The position numbers and the translations under genes are program-made. This document shows positions 1-8,374 of a stretch of DNA of 64,000 nt, one piece after another (position 1 is the first letter of the stretch; each line of letters opens with the position of its first letter). The DNA comes from Streptomyces sp. NBC_01465 (GTDB lineage: Bacteria; Actinomycetota; Actinomycetes; Streptomycetales; Streptomycetaceae): the NCBI RefSeq assembly GCF_036227325.1, contig NZ_CP109467.1, positions 7,750,001 to 7,814,000 on the forward strand. Direction: 5' to 3'. The notes beneath the pieces were generated by a model. The model was not told the DNA's origin and searched no databases. It saw only the letters and a program-made list of their open reading frames with translations.

Positions 1-411
1 CTCGGCGGCCTCGCCATGGGCATGTCCCGCGAGGAGATCCGCGAGCGCTACCAGGGCATCGTCGACTTCTCCGGCATCAACGAGAAGGGCGACTTCATCA
101 CCCTGCCGATGCGCACCTACTCGTCCGGCATGGCGGCCAGGCTCCGCTTCTCCATCGCGGCCGCCAAGAACCACGACGTGCTGATGATCGACGAGGCGCT
201 CGCCACCGGTGACCGCAAGTTCCAGATCCGCTCCGAGCAGCGCATCCGCGAACTGCGCAAGGAGGCGGGCACCGTCTTCCTCGTCAGCCACAGCAACAAG
301 TCGATCAGGGACACCTGCGACCGCGTCCTGTGGCTGGAGAAGGGCGAGCTCCTGATGGACGGCCCGACCGACGAGGTCATCAAGGCGTACGAGAAGGAGA
401 CCGGACGCTAG
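1..411 (+). CDS. Polysaccharide-export ABC transporter ATPase, C-terminal part
   Basis: The reading frame is open from the first base, so the gene begins upstream of the window. The 136 visible residues are the second half of an ABC ATPase. They contain a signature motif variant YSSGM, a Walker B segment DVLMIDEALATGD and the H-loop histidine in VSHS. The TagH/RfbB/Wzt subfamily, which powers export of teichoic acid or polysaccharide, typically has this YSSGM and ALATGD wording. The protein ends soon after the nucleotide-binding fold, so it lacks a long glycan-recognition extension. A strong terminator follows, making it the last gene of its operon. The subfamily is inferred from motifs; the permease partner would lie outside the window. 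Confidence 0.85.
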   Translation, partial: LGGLAMGMSREEIRERYQGIVDFSGINEKGDFITLPMRTYSSGMAARLRFSIAAAKNHDVLMIDEALATGDRKFQIRSEQRIRELRKEAGTVFLVSHSNKSIRDTCDRVLWLEKGELLMDGPTDEVIKAYEKETGR

Positions 412-428
412 TCCGGCCGACTCCGCGA

Positions 429-472
429 AGAGGCCCCCGCAGGACCCGAATCGGTCCTGCGGGGGCCTCTTT
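429..472 (+). terminator. Intrinsic terminator after the ABC ATPase gene
   Basis: An 18-bp perfect stem (429-446 with 453-470) encloses a 6-nt loop and is followed by a short T run. It lies between convergent genes, the ABC ATPase on plus and the MMPL exporter on minus, and could serve both. Confidence 0.85.
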
Positions 473-488
473 CCGTACGCGGCCTGCC

Positions 489-2687
489 TCACACCCCGGC
501 GGGCTGCTTCACCTCCGGTGCCTCGGCCAGCCCCACCCGCCCGTGCAGCCTGCGCAGCAACGGCGGTGCGTACCAGGCACGGTCGCCCAGGACCCGCATG
601 GCGGCCGGCACCAGGATCCCGCGCACGGCCACCGCGTCGATGACGATGGCGAGCCCGCTGCCGATGCCGAACATCTGCAGGAAGCTGATCGAGCTCGTGC
701 CGAAGGCGAAGAAGCTCACCGCGAGCAGCCCGGCCGCCATCGAGACGATCCGCCCGGTCCGCGCGAGCCCCTGCGTCACGACGGTCGAGCGGTCGGCCCC
801 CGCGTCGTGCAGCTCCTTCATCCGGCTGGTCACGAAGACCTCGTAGTCCATCGAGAGTCCGAAGGTGACACAGAACAGCAGCACGGTCATCGAGGTGTCC
901 AACGGCTGCGGTGTGAAGCCGAGGAGAGAGGCGAGATGCCCGTCCTGGAAGATCCACACCATCACGCCCACGGAGGCCGACAGGCTCACCGCGTTGAGCA
1001 GCAGGGCACGCAGCGGCTGCACGACGCTGCCGGTGAAGAGGAAGAGCAGTACGAAGGTCGTCACCGCGATCAGCCCTGCGGCCAGGGGAAGCCTGATCCC
1101 GATCGAGTGCTTGGAGTCGACCAGCCGCGCGTCGTCCCCGCCGACGAGTGTGGTCGTGCCCGACGGACCCGGGAGCGCCCGGATCTCGCGTACGAGGTCC
1201 TGCGCATCCCCCGACTTGGGCGTGAACGCGGAGACGACCTCGATCCGCTGGGCGTCCGAGCGCCCCAGCGCGGCGCTCGCGGGACCGGCGGGCTGGGCCT
1301 GCCCCTTCGTGTACGTACCCGAACTCGCGTCGACCCGGACGACTCCGTCGAGCCGCGAAAGACGCTGCGCGTACGTACTCAGCGCCCCGGGCTGCACGCC
1401 CCCTTCGGTCACCACCTGCACGGAACCGGTGTCGTTGGCGCGGAAGTCCTCCCGCAGTGCGGTGGCCACCTGGCGGGCGGCCGCCGACTCCGGCAGCACG
1501 CGCTCGTCCGGAGTGCCGAAGGTGACGCCGAGCAGTGGGCTCGCGGCCAGCAGCAGGACGGCGAGGACGGGCAGCGCGGTCAGCGCGGGCCGGCGCATGA
1601 CCGTACCGGCGAGCCTGCCCCAGAACGGTGCGTCGGCGCGCCGTACGGCCGAGGCCCACGGCAGGCGCCCCTTGTTGACGCGGTGCCCGAGCACCGCGAG
1701 GAGCGGCGGCACGACGAAGAGCGCACCGAGTACGGCGATGGCCACCACCCCGATGCCCGCGTAGGCGAACGAGCGCAGGAAGAACTGCGGGAAGACCAGC
1801 AGTGCGGCAAGCGCCGCCGCCACGGTCGCGGCGGAGAAGACGATCGTGCGCCCGGCCGTTGTCACGGTCGTCCGCAGCGCGTCGGGTACCGCTGCCCCGG
1901 CGGCCAGTTGCTCGCGGAAACGGCTGACGAGCAGCAGCGCGTAGTCGATGCCGAGCCCGAGTCCGAGGGCGGTGGTCAGATTGATGGAGAAGACGGAGAC
2001 GTCGGTGAGCGACCCGATGACGAACAACTCGGCGAACGTGCCGAGGATCGCGATGAGTCCGATGACCAGCGGCAGCAGCGCGGCGACGAAACTCCCGAAG
2101 GCCAGCACGAGCAGAATGAGCGTCAGCGGAATGGCGATCATCTCGGCCGTGGCCAGGTCCTTGGAGACCTGGGACGTCACATCGTTGGTGACGCCGGCAA
2201 CGCCACCCGAGGTCACGCTGACCCCGCCCCGGTTACCCGCGTAGCGTTCGAGGAGCACCTTCGCCCGGTCGCCCACCTCGCTGTCCGTGCCTTTGACATG
2301 GGCGAGTACGAGCGCCTCGCTGCCGTCCGTGGAGACCATCCGGGGGCTCTTGGCATCCCAGTACGAGACGACGTTCGACACCGTCGCCTCGTGCTGGAGC
2401 CCCTCGGTGACGGACCGTCCGCGCGCCTCGACGGCGGACGAGGAGAGCCCGCCGGCCGCCGATCCGTCGGCCCGGACCAGCAGGACCAGATTGGTGTCGC
2501 CGCCGAACTTCTCGTTGATCAGGGTCTGGGCGCGGCTGGACGGCGCCTTCGGATCGTCGAAGCCCCCGCCGAGCAGTTTGCCGAAGGCGCCGAAGCCGAG
2601 CGCGGCCATCGCGACGACGGCCACTGCGGCCAGGACGAGTAAGAGCCGGGCCCGGCGCAGCGCCAGGTCGGCGATCGTGTGCAGCAC
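489..2687 (-). CDS. MMPL/RND-family membrane exporter
   Basis: A 732-residue protein of the MMPL branch of RND transporters, which export lipids or small molecules using the proton motive force. It shows the two-fold repeat of the family: one transmembrane helix near residues 12-32, a large external loop, a cluster of helices, then the same plan again. The Asp-Tyr pairs needed for proton relay are present in GLGLGIDYALL and in GLSMDYEVF. The start is a GTG after a GGGAGGGG ribosome binding site. It is divergent from a TetR gene, and two matching operator-like repeats lie between them, the usual arrangement of a repressed exporter. The substrate cannot be told from sequence. Confidence 0.9.
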   Translation of the reverse strand: MLHTIADLALRRARLLLVLAAVAVVAMAALGFGAFGKLLGGGFDDPKAPSSRAQTLINEKFGGDTNLVLLVRADGSAAGGLSSSAVEARGRSVTEGLQHEATVSNVVSYWDAKSPRMVSTDGSEALVLAHVKGTDSEVGDRAKVLLERYAGNRGGVSVTSGGVAGVTNDVTSQVSKDLATAEMIAIPLTLILLVLAFGSFVAALLPLVIGLIAILGTFAELFVIGSLTDVSVFSINLTTALGLGLGIDYALLLVSRFREQLAAGAAVPDALRTTVTTAGRTIVFSAATVAAALAALLVFPQFFLRSFAYAGIGVVAIAVLGALFVVPPLLAVLGHRVNKGRLPWASAVRRADAPFWGRLAGTVMRRPALTALPVLAVLLLAASPLLGVTFGTPDERVLPESAAARQVATALREDFRANDTGSVQVVTEGGVQPGALSTYAQRLSRLDGVVRVDASSGTYTKGQAQPAGPASAALGRSDAQRIEVVSAFTPKSGDAQDLVREIRALPGPSGTTTLVGGDDARLVDSKHSIGIRLPLAAGLIAVTTFVLLFLFTGSVVQPLRALLLNAVSLSASVGVMVWIFQDGHLASLLGFTPQPLDTSMTVLLFCVTFGLSMDYEVFVTSRMKELHDAGADRSTVVTQGLARTGRIVSMAAGLLAVSFFAFGTSSISFLQMFGIGSGLAIVIDAVAVRGILVPAAMRVLGDRAWYAPPLLRRLHGRVGLAEAPEVKQPAGV

Positions 2688-2702
2688 GGTGTTCCCCTCC
2701 CA

Positions 2703-2753
2703 ATGTTTACGGTGTCAACTCTGACGTTCCCAGCGGATGTTAATCCTGTCAAC
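2703..2753. promoter_or_regulatory. Tandem TetR-type operators between exporter and regulator
   Basis: Two 17-bp copies lie 34 bp apart. ATGTTTACGGTGTCAAC is at 2703-2719 and ATGTTAATCCTGTCAAC at 2737-2753. Each is an imperfect inverted repeat of the form GTT-n9-AAC. On the minus strand each contains a TTGACA element that could be a -35 box for the exporter. The likely binding protein is the TetR product encoded from 2772. Confidence 0.7.
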
Positions 2754-2771
2754 ATCGGGCAGGATGAACTT

Positions 2772-3428
2772 ATGACAGCGATCTCGGGGGGCAAGACGGG
2801 CTACCACCACGGCGATCTGCGCAATGCGCTGATCGCCGCCGCGGTGGAACTCGCGACCGACGGTGGCCCGGAGAAGGTCGTCCTGCGCGAGGCGGCCCGG
2901 CGCGTCGGGGTCTCACCGACCGCCGCCTACCGGCACTTCGCGGGCCAAGGGGACCTTCTGCTGGCCGTTAAGGTCCACGGTCAGCAGGCCCTCGCCGACT
3001 CGATGGAGGAGGCCGCCGCCGAAGCGCCCTCCTCCGACGACCCGGGCGCGGCGGCCGAACTCCGCTTCGCGGCCATCGGGCGCGGCTATGTCCGCTTCGC
3101 CCGCAAGCAGCCCGGTCTCTACCGCGCCGCGTTCTGTTCGCCCGAGCTGATCAGCGACGAGAAGGAGTGGGGCGGGGTGACGCCCGCCGGATCGGATCCC
3201 TCGTACCGCGCCTTCGTGCTGCTCACCGGAGTGCTCGACGAGATGGTGGCGTCCGGCCGGATGCCCGAGCGCAACCGGCCTGCGGCGGAGGCTGCGGCCT
3301 GGGCGGCGGTGCACGGGCTGTCCATGCTGATCCTCGACGGGCCGATGAAGCGACTGCCGGAGGCGGTCCAGGACGTCGCCATCGAGCGCACTGTGGCCAT
3401 GGTGACCGCCGGGCTCATCGCGTCGTGA
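2772..3428 (+). CDS. TetR/AcrR-family repressor of the adjacent exporter
   Basis: A 218-residue TetR-family regulator. The N-terminal helix-turn-helix is clear, with VLREAARRVGVSPTAAYRHF carrying the recognition helix. The C-terminal ligand domain has family features such as PSYRAFVLLTGVLDEMVASGRM. The ORF is open further upstream, but the ATG at 2772 fits the family N-terminus, whereas upstream starts would add unrelated sequence and cover the operators. It is divergent from the MMPL exporter at 489-2687, so it probably represses both that gene and itself until an exported compound binds. The inducer is unknown. Confidence 0.88.
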   Translation: MTAISGGKTGYHHGDLRNALIAAAVELATDGGPEKVVLREAARRVGVSPTAAYRHFAGQGDLLLAVKVHGQQALADSMEEAAAEAPSSDDPGAAAELRFAAIGRGYVRFARKQPGLYRAAFCSPELISDEKEWGGVTPAGSDPSYRAFVLLTGVLDEMVASGRMPERNRPAAEAAAWAAVHGLSMLILDGPMKRLPEAVQDVAIERTVAMVTAGLIAS

Positions 3429-3745
3429 GGGTCAAGTGATCGTCAAGTCCTGTACGAGTGGGGAAGGTTGGCGCGGATTGGAGTGTTCTTGTAATGCGCT
3501 CAACACCCCGCCGCAGTGCTGAGCGTTGTACAACGTAAGCTGTACCGGTGCTGATTCGCGGCAAGTGGGGCGATACCTCCACGGCGTCTCGTCTCCGGGC
3601 GGTCCTCCCGCTCCGAGGCGCGGGCGGCGTGTCCGAAATGGGATGTATTGGGTCGGCAGTGTAGAACGGGAGATGTGACGGCAATGGCAACGGACGATCT
3701 CCAGCTCCGCGATGCTTTCGCCGTACCCGCACCGGGCAGCGCGTG
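3429..3745 (+). promoter_or_regulatory. Leader and promoter region of the hopanoid operon
   Basis: About 250 bp with no supported gene, followed by a short leader ORF. It contains a perfect 12-bp palindrome CGTTGTACAACG at 3524-3535, directly followed by TAAGCT (3536-3541), which fits a TANNNT -10 element. A second weak candidate is TTGGCG (3468-3473) with TGTAAT (3490-3495). A direct repeat GTCAAGT occurs near 3431-3447. The palindrome beside a -10-like element suggests a regulated promoter; the regulator is unknown. Confidence 0.4.
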
Positions 3746-3749
3746 GTGA
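3684..3749 (+). CDS. 21-codon leader ORF overlapping the hpnC start
   Basis: ATG at 3684 follows a CGGGAG-like ribosome binding site at 3667-3672. The ORF encodes 21 residues ending in GSAW. Its TGA at 3747-3749 overlaps the GTG start codon of hpnC at 3746, a GTGA arrangement typical of translational coupling. An in-frame GTG at 3675 is a less likely start. No peptide family is recognised. It may be a coupling leader rather than a functional peptide. Confidence 0.35.
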   Translation: MATDDLQLRDAFAVPAPGSAW

Positions 3750-4657
3750 CGGCGGAGCGGGAGGCGCGCACCGACCCGGCCTCGCGCACCACCCTGGACA
3801 AGGCCGCCGACGAGAACTTCCCCGTCGCCCCCTTCTTCCTGCCGCGCGCCTGGCGCGGCGATCTGATGGCCGTGTACGGCTACGCACGCCTGGTCGACGA
3901 CATCGGTGACGGCGATCTCGCCGACGCCCCCGGCGAAGCCGTGCGCCTGGGCCTCGATCCGGCGCAGGCGGACGACCGCCTCGCGATGCTCGACGCCTTC
4001 GAGGCCGACCTCGGGCGCGTCTTCGACGGCACGCCCCGCCACCCGCTCCTGAGCGCCCTGCAGCCGACGGTCCGCCGACGCTCCCTCGCGCCCGAGCCGT
4101 TCCTCGGACTGATCGAGGCCAACCGCCAGGACCAGACGGTGCGCCGCTACGAGACGTACGAGGACCTCCTCGCCTACTGCGAGCTCTCCGCCAACCCCGT
4201 CGGCCGCCTCGTCCTCCAGCTGACCGGCACCGCGACCCCCGAGCGCATCCGCCGCTCCGACGCCGTCTGCACCGCCCTGCAGATCGTCGAACACCTTCAG
4301 GACGTCGCCGAGGACCTCGGCCGCGACCGCATTTACCTGCCCGCCCAGGACATGAAGCGGTTCCATGTCCAGGAGGCGGATCTGGCTGCACCCAGCGCGG
4401 GCGCATCGGTGCGCGCGCTGGTCGCGTACGAAGCGGAACGCGCCCGGGGACTGCTGAATGAAGGCGCTCCCCTGGTGGGTAGCGTCCACGGCAGACTCAA
4501 GCTGCTGCTCGCCGGATTCGTGGCCGGGGGAAGTGCCGCACTCCAGGCGGTCACCGCCGCCGGGTACGACGTACTTCCAGGACCGCCCAAGCCCACCAAG
4601 CTCAGCCTGCTGCGCGAAGTGGGAGCCGTCTTGCGAGGAACGCGTAGAGAGGGGTGA
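3746..4657 (+). CDS. hpnC: HpnC, presqualene/hydroxysqualene-forming synthase
   Basis: A squalene/phytoene synthase family protein of 303 residues. Both aspartate-rich motifs are present: VDDIGDGD near residue 50, and DVAEDLGRD near residue 190. In the HpnCDE route, HpnD makes presqualene diphosphate from two farnesyl diphosphates, HpnC converts it to hydroxysqualene and HpnE reduces that to squalene. The GTG at 3746 is preferred because it overlaps the stop of the leader ORF; the GTG at 3743 is an alternative. The 3' end overlaps hpnD by 4 bp. This is the first main gene of a run of ten to twelve co-directional hopanoid genes. Confidence 0.92.
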   Translation: MTAEREARTDPASRTTLDKAADENFPVAPFFLPRAWRGDLMAVYGYARLVDDIGDGDLADAPGEAVRLGLDPAQADDRLAMLDAFEADLGRVFDGTPRHPLLSALQPTVRRRSLAPEPFLGLIEANRQDQTVRRYETYEDLLAYCELSANPVGRLVLQLTGTATPERIRRSDAVCTALQIVEHLQDVAEDLGRDRIYLPAQDMKRFHVQEADLAAPSAGASVRALVAYEAERARGLLNEGAPLVGSVHGRLKLLLAGFVAGGSAALQAVTAAGYDVLPGPPKPTKLSLLREVGAVLRGTRREG

Positions 4658-5598
4658 GCCGGACCGTGGAGGGACACGCGCAGCTATCTGCGCCGGTGAT
4701 GGCCGCATACAGCTACTGCGAGGCCGTGACCGGTCAGCAGGCACGGAATTTCGCGTACGGCATCAGGCTGCTGCCGGCCGACAAGCGGCAGGCGATGTCG
4801 GCGCTGTACGCCTTCTCGCGCCGCGTCGACGACATCGGCGACGGGGAACTGCCGCCCGACGTCAAGCAGACGCGGCTCGAGTCGACCCGCGAACTCCTCG
4901 GCCGGGTACGCGCCGGCGAGGTCGAGGAGGACGACACCGACCCGGTGGCCGTCGCACTCGCGGACGCCGCACGCCGGTTCCCGATCCCGCTCGGCGGGCT
5001 CGACGAACTCATCGACGGCGTACTGATGGACGTGCACGAGGAGACCTACGAGACCTGGGACGACCTCAAGGTCTACTGCCGGTGCGTCGCGGGCGCCATC
5101 GGCCGGCTCTCGCTCGGCATCTTCGGAACCGAGACGGGCTCCACCGAGAAGGCCTTCGACTACGCGGACACCCTCGGCCTCGCCCTGCAGCTCACCAACA
5201 TCCTCCGGGACGTACGCGAGGACGCGGGCAACGGCCGCACCTATCTGCCCGCCGACGACCTCGCCAAGTTCGGCTGCTCCGCGGGCTTCCACAGTGCGAC
5301 ACCGCCCGCGGGCTCGGACTTCGCGGGCCTGGTGCACTTCGAAGTCCGGCGCGCCCGCGCCCTCTTCGCCGAGGGCTACCGGCTGCTGCCGCTCCTCGAC
5401 CGTCGCAGCGGCGCCTGTGTCGCTGCCATGGCCGGCATCTACCGCCGGCTCCTCGACCGCATCGAGCGGGACCCCGAGGCGGTGCTGCGCGGCCGCGTCT
5501 CGCTCCCCGGGCGGGAGAAGGCGTACGTCGCGGTGCGCGGACTCTCCGGACTCGACACCCGGCACATCTCCCGGCAGACGGCGCGGAGGCGCGCCTGA
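4654..5598 (+). CDS. hpnD: HpnD, presqualene diphosphate synthase
   Basis: A 314-residue squalene/phytoene synthase family enzyme, paralogous to its upstream neighbour. The substrate-binding motifs are RRVDDIGDGE near residue 55 and NILRDVREDAGNGRTYLP near residues 180-200, where Mg-diphosphate is bound. HpnD condenses two farnesyl diphosphates into presqualene diphosphate, which HpnC and HpnE carry on to squalene. The start overlaps the hpnC stop (GTGA), and the stop overlaps the ATG of a 49-codon ORF (TGATG). Translation across the three genes is therefore probably coupled. Confidence 0.92.
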   Translation: MSRTVEGHAQLSAPVMAAYSYCEAVTGQQARNFAYGIRLLPADKRQAMSALYAFSRRVDDIGDGELPPDVKQTRLESTRELLGRVRAGEVEEDDTDPVAVALADAARRFPIPLGGLDELIDGVLMDVHEETYETWDDLKVYCRCVAGAIGRLSLGIFGTETGSTEKAFDYADTLGLALQLTNILRDVREDAGNGRTYLPADDLAKFGCSAGFHSATPPAGSDFAGLVHFEVRRARALFAEGYRLLPLLDRRSGACVAAMAGIYRRLLDRIERDPEAVLRGRVSLPGREKAYVAVRGLSGLDTRHISRQTARRRA

Positions 5599-5747
5599 TG
5601 GATCGTGACAGACCGTTCCACGACGGTGCTGGGTACACGGGGAATTGCCGGTACCGGCGCGCAACCCTCCGCTCCGCCGCGGCGTCCCTGACTGCAACGG
5701 CCGGTGGTCCGCACCTGGACAACAGGGTCGAGGGGGAGAACGTATGA
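5598..5747 (+). CDS. 49-residue small protein between hpnD and hpnE
   Basis: This small ORF fills the 145-bp gap between hpnD and hpnE exactly. Its ATG overlaps the hpnD stop (TGATG at 5596-5600), its TGA overlaps the hpnE start (ATGA at 5744-5747), and a GGAGG lies at 5584-5588. The product is basic and carries the stretch RRATLRSAAASLTATAGG, which from memory resembles short Streptomyces peptides classed as DUF6380. The double overlap argues for a translated gene, or at least for coupling of hpnE to hpnD. The function is unknown. Confidence 0.55.
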   Translation: MDRDRPFHDGAGYTGNCRYRRATLRSAAASLTATAGGPHLDNRVEGENV

Positions 5748-7189
5748 CAGCCGATGCAGTGCGGCCCGAGGGGCCGTCTTCACGACCGGCCGGCCGCCCC
5801 GAGGGGGCGGCCGCACCCGTCGGCGAACGCGCGGTCGTGGTCGGCGGAGGGCTCGCCGGGATCACCGCCGCACTCGAACTCGCCGACGCGGGCCTGCGGG
5901 TGACCCTGCTCGAAGGGCGGCCGCGGCTCGGCGGGCTCGCCTTCTCCTTCCAGCGCGGCGAGCTGACCGTCGACAACGGCCAGCATGTCTATCTGCGGTG
6001 CTGCACCGCCTACCGCTGGTTCCTCGACCGCGTCGACGGAGCCGCCCTCGCGCCGCTGCAGGACCGGCTCGACGTGCCCGTGCTCGACGTCGCGCACCCG
6101 CGCGGCCCGCGTCTTGGACGGCTGCGGCGCACCGGCCTTCCCGTACCGCTGCACCTGGTGAAGAGCCTGGCGACCTACCCGCACCTCTCGCTCGCCGAGC
6201 GGGCGAGCGTCGGGCGCGCGGCGCTCGCGCTCAAGGGCCTCGACCTGGCCGATCCCGCCCTGGACGACGTGGACTTCGCGAGCTGGCTCGGCAGCCACGG
6301 CCAGTCGGAGCGCACCATCGAGGCGCTCTGGGACCTGGTGGGCGTCGCGACGCTCAACGCCACCGCACCCCACGCCTCGCTCGGGCTCGCCGCCATGGTC
6401 TTCAAGACCGGACTGCTCTCCGAGCCCGGCGCCGCCGACATCGGCTGGGCGCACGTACCGCTCGGCGAACTGCACGACACTCTGGCGCGCAAGGCACTGG
6501 ACAGCGCAGGCGTACGGACCGAATTGCGGACCCGAGTCCTGGGTATCTCCCGTGCACAGAACAGCAATTGGGAGGTCGAGGTGGACGGCGAGACGCTCGA
6601 GGCGGACGCCGTGGTGCTGGCCGTCCCGCAGCGCGAGGCCCACGCCCTGCTGCCCGAGGGGGCACTCGACGACGCCGACCGGCTGCTCGACATCGGGACC
6701 GCGCCGATCCTCAACATCCATGTCGTCTACGACCGCAAGGTGCTCAAGCAGCCCTTCTTCGCGGCCCTCGGCACCCCCGTCCAGTGGGTCTTCGACCGTA
6801 CGGACGCCTCGGGGCTGAAGGGCGGCGGCCAGTATCTGGCGCTGTCGCAGTCCGCCGCCGAGGACGACATCGACGAGCCCGTCTCCGTACTGCGCGAGCG
6901 CTATCTCCCCGAGCTGGAGCGGCTGTTGCCCGCCGCCCGCGGCGCGGAGGTACGCGACTTCTTCGTCACCCGGGAGCGGACGGCGACCTTCGCGCCGTCC
7001 CCCGGCGTGGGACGGCTGCGCCCCGCGGCGGCCACCAACGCCCCAGGCTTCTATCTGGCCGGCGCGTGGACCGCCACCGGCTGGCCCGCGACCATGGAGA
7101 GCGCCGTGCGCAGCGGCTTCAGCGCCGCAGGTGCCGCGCTCTCCGATCTGGGCCGCCCTCAGAGACATCCGCTTCAGGAGGCGGCATGA
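5744..7189 (+). CDS. hpnE: HpnE, FAD-dependent squalene-forming amine-oxidase-like enzyme
   Basis: A 481-residue flavoprotein with an N-terminal FAD-binding Rossmann motif, VVVGGGLAGITAALELADAG, followed by LLEGRPRLGG. The C-terminus has the matching FAD contact FYLAGAWTATGWPATMESAVRSG. HpnE reduces hydroxysqualene to squalene in the three-enzyme bacterial squalene route. The ORF is open from 5645, but the ATG at 5744 follows an AGGGGGAG ribosome binding site and overlaps the stop of the 49-codon ORF. The stop overlaps the next gene's ATG. Family and context agree. Confidence 0.92.
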   Translation: MTADAVRPEGPSSRPAGRPEGAAAPVGERAVVVGGGLAGITAALELADAGLRVTLLEGRPRLGGLAFSFQRGELTVDNGQHVYLRCCTAYRWFLDRVDGAALAPLQDRLDVPVLDVAHPRGPRLGRLRRTGLPVPLHLVKSLATYPHLSLAERASVGRAALALKGLDLADPALDDVDFASWLGSHGQSERTIEALWDLVGVATLNATAPHASLGLAAMVFKTGLLSEPGAADIGWAHVPLGELHDTLARKALDSAGVRTELRTRVLGISRAQNSNWEVEVDGETLEADAVVLAVPQREAHALLPEGALDDADRLLDIGTAPILNIHVVYDRKVLKQPFFAALGTPVQWVFDRTDASGLKGGGQYLALSQSAAEDDIDEPVSVLRERYLPELERLLPAARGAEVRDFFVTRERTATFAPSPGVGRLRPAAATNAPGFYLAGAWTATGWPATMESAVRSGFSAAGAALSDLGRPQRHPLQEAA

Positions 7190-8268
7190 GCACTGCTACT
7201 GGAACAAGAGGAGAGCCTGTGACCCCGGCCGCAGACACCGTCGATATTGTCGCGCTTCTGGAGCGCGGACGGACCCTGTCCTCACCGGTGCTGCGTGCTG
7301 CCGTGGACCGGCTCGCGCCGCCCATGGACACCGTAGCCGCGTACCACTTCGGCTGGATCGACGCCGAGGGCAACCCCTCCGACGGCGACGGCGGCAAGGC
7401 CGTGCGTCCCGCACTGGCCCTGCTCTCCGCGGAGGCGGCCGGCGCCGCCGCCGAGGTCGGCGTCCCCGGTGCGGTCGCCGTCGAACTCGTGCACAACTTC
7501 TCGCTGCTGCACGACGACCTGATGGACGGCGACGAGCAGCGCCGCCACCGCGACACCGTGTGGAAGGTGCACGGTCCCGCCCAGGCGATCCTCGTCGGCG
7601 ACGCGCTCTTCGCGCTCGCCAACGAGCTCCTCCTGGAACTCGGCACGGTCGAGGCAGGTCGCGCCACCCGCCGGCTCACCACCGCCACGCGGAAGCTGAT
7701 CGACGGTCAGGCGCAGGACATCTCCTACGAGCACCGCGAGCGGGTCACCGTCGAGGAGTGCCTGGAGATGGAGGGCAACAAGACGGGCGCCCTGCTCGCC
7801 TGCGCCGTCTCCATCGGCGCGGTGCTCGGCGGCGCCGACGACCGTACGGCCGACATCCTCGAGTCGTACGGCTACCACCTGGGTCTCGCCTTCCAGGCCG
7901 TGGACGATCTCCTCGGCATCTGGGGCGACCCGGAGGCGACCGGCAAGCAGACCTGGAGCGACCTGCGCCAGCGCAAGAAGTCACTGCCGGTCGTCGCCGC
8001 GCTCGCCGCGGGCGGCCCGGCCTCGGAGCGTCTTGGCGAGCTGCTCGCAGCGGACGCCAAGAGTAATGATTTCGACACCTTCTCCGAGGAAGAGTTCGCC
8101 ACTCGGGCCGCGTTGATCGAAGAGGCCGGCGGTCGCGAGTGGACCTCGCAGGAGGCCCGCAGGCAGCATGCCGTCGCGATCGAGGCACTGAACGGAGTCG
8201 ATATGCCGGAACAGGTCAGGGCACAGCTCGTCGCGCTCGCCGACTTCGTGGTCGTACGAAAGCGATGA
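7186..8268 (+). CDS. Polyprenyl (probably farnesyl) diphosphate synthase
   Basis: A 360-residue trans-isoprenyl diphosphate synthase. The first aspartate-rich motif is LLHDDLMDGD and the second is AFQAVDDLLGIWGD. It presumably elongates isopentenyl and dimethylallyl diphosphate to farnesyl diphosphate, the substrate of HpnC and HpnD. Product length cannot be read with certainty from the sequence. The ATG at 7186 overlaps the hpnE stop (ATGA); a GTG at 7219 is a possible alternative. A 106-bp gap with a strong hairpin follows before shc, the largest gap inside the operon. Confidence 0.9.
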   Translation: MSTATGTRGEPVTPAADTVDIVALLERGRTLSSPVLRAAVDRLAPPMDTVAAYHFGWIDAEGNPSDGDGGKAVRPALALLSAEAAGAAAEVGVPGAVAVELVHNFSLLHDDLMDGDEQRRHRDTVWKVHGPAQAILVGDALFALANELLLELGTVEAGRATRRLTTATRKLIDGQAQDISYEHRERVTVEECLEMEGNKTGALLACAVSIGAVLGGADDRTADILESYGYHLGLAFQAVDDLLGIWGDPEATGKQTWSDLRQRKKSLPVVAALAAGGPASERLGELLAADAKSNDFDTFSEEEFATRAALIEEAGGREWTSQEARRQHAVAIEALNGVDMPEQVRAQLVALADFVVVRKR

Positions 8269-8296
8269 CCACTCCCTCTATATGACTCGCAGTCGC

Positions 8297-8326
8297 CGGC
8301 CGGTGTCCCCGTAAGGACACCGGCCG
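8297..8326 (+). terminator. Strong hairpin inside the hopanoid operon, upstream of shc
   Basis: A 12-bp perfect stem (8297-8308 with 8315-8326) encloses a 6-nt loop. No T run follows. It lies 28 bp after the polyprenyl synthase stop and 48 bp before the shc ATG. It could be a partial terminator, an RNA-processing site or a stabilising structure that sets different levels of precursor enzymes and cyclase. Confidence 0.55.
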
Positions 8327-8374
8327 ACGGAGACCCCAGCACAGCAGAAGAACCACTGCACGTAAGGGGAAGCC

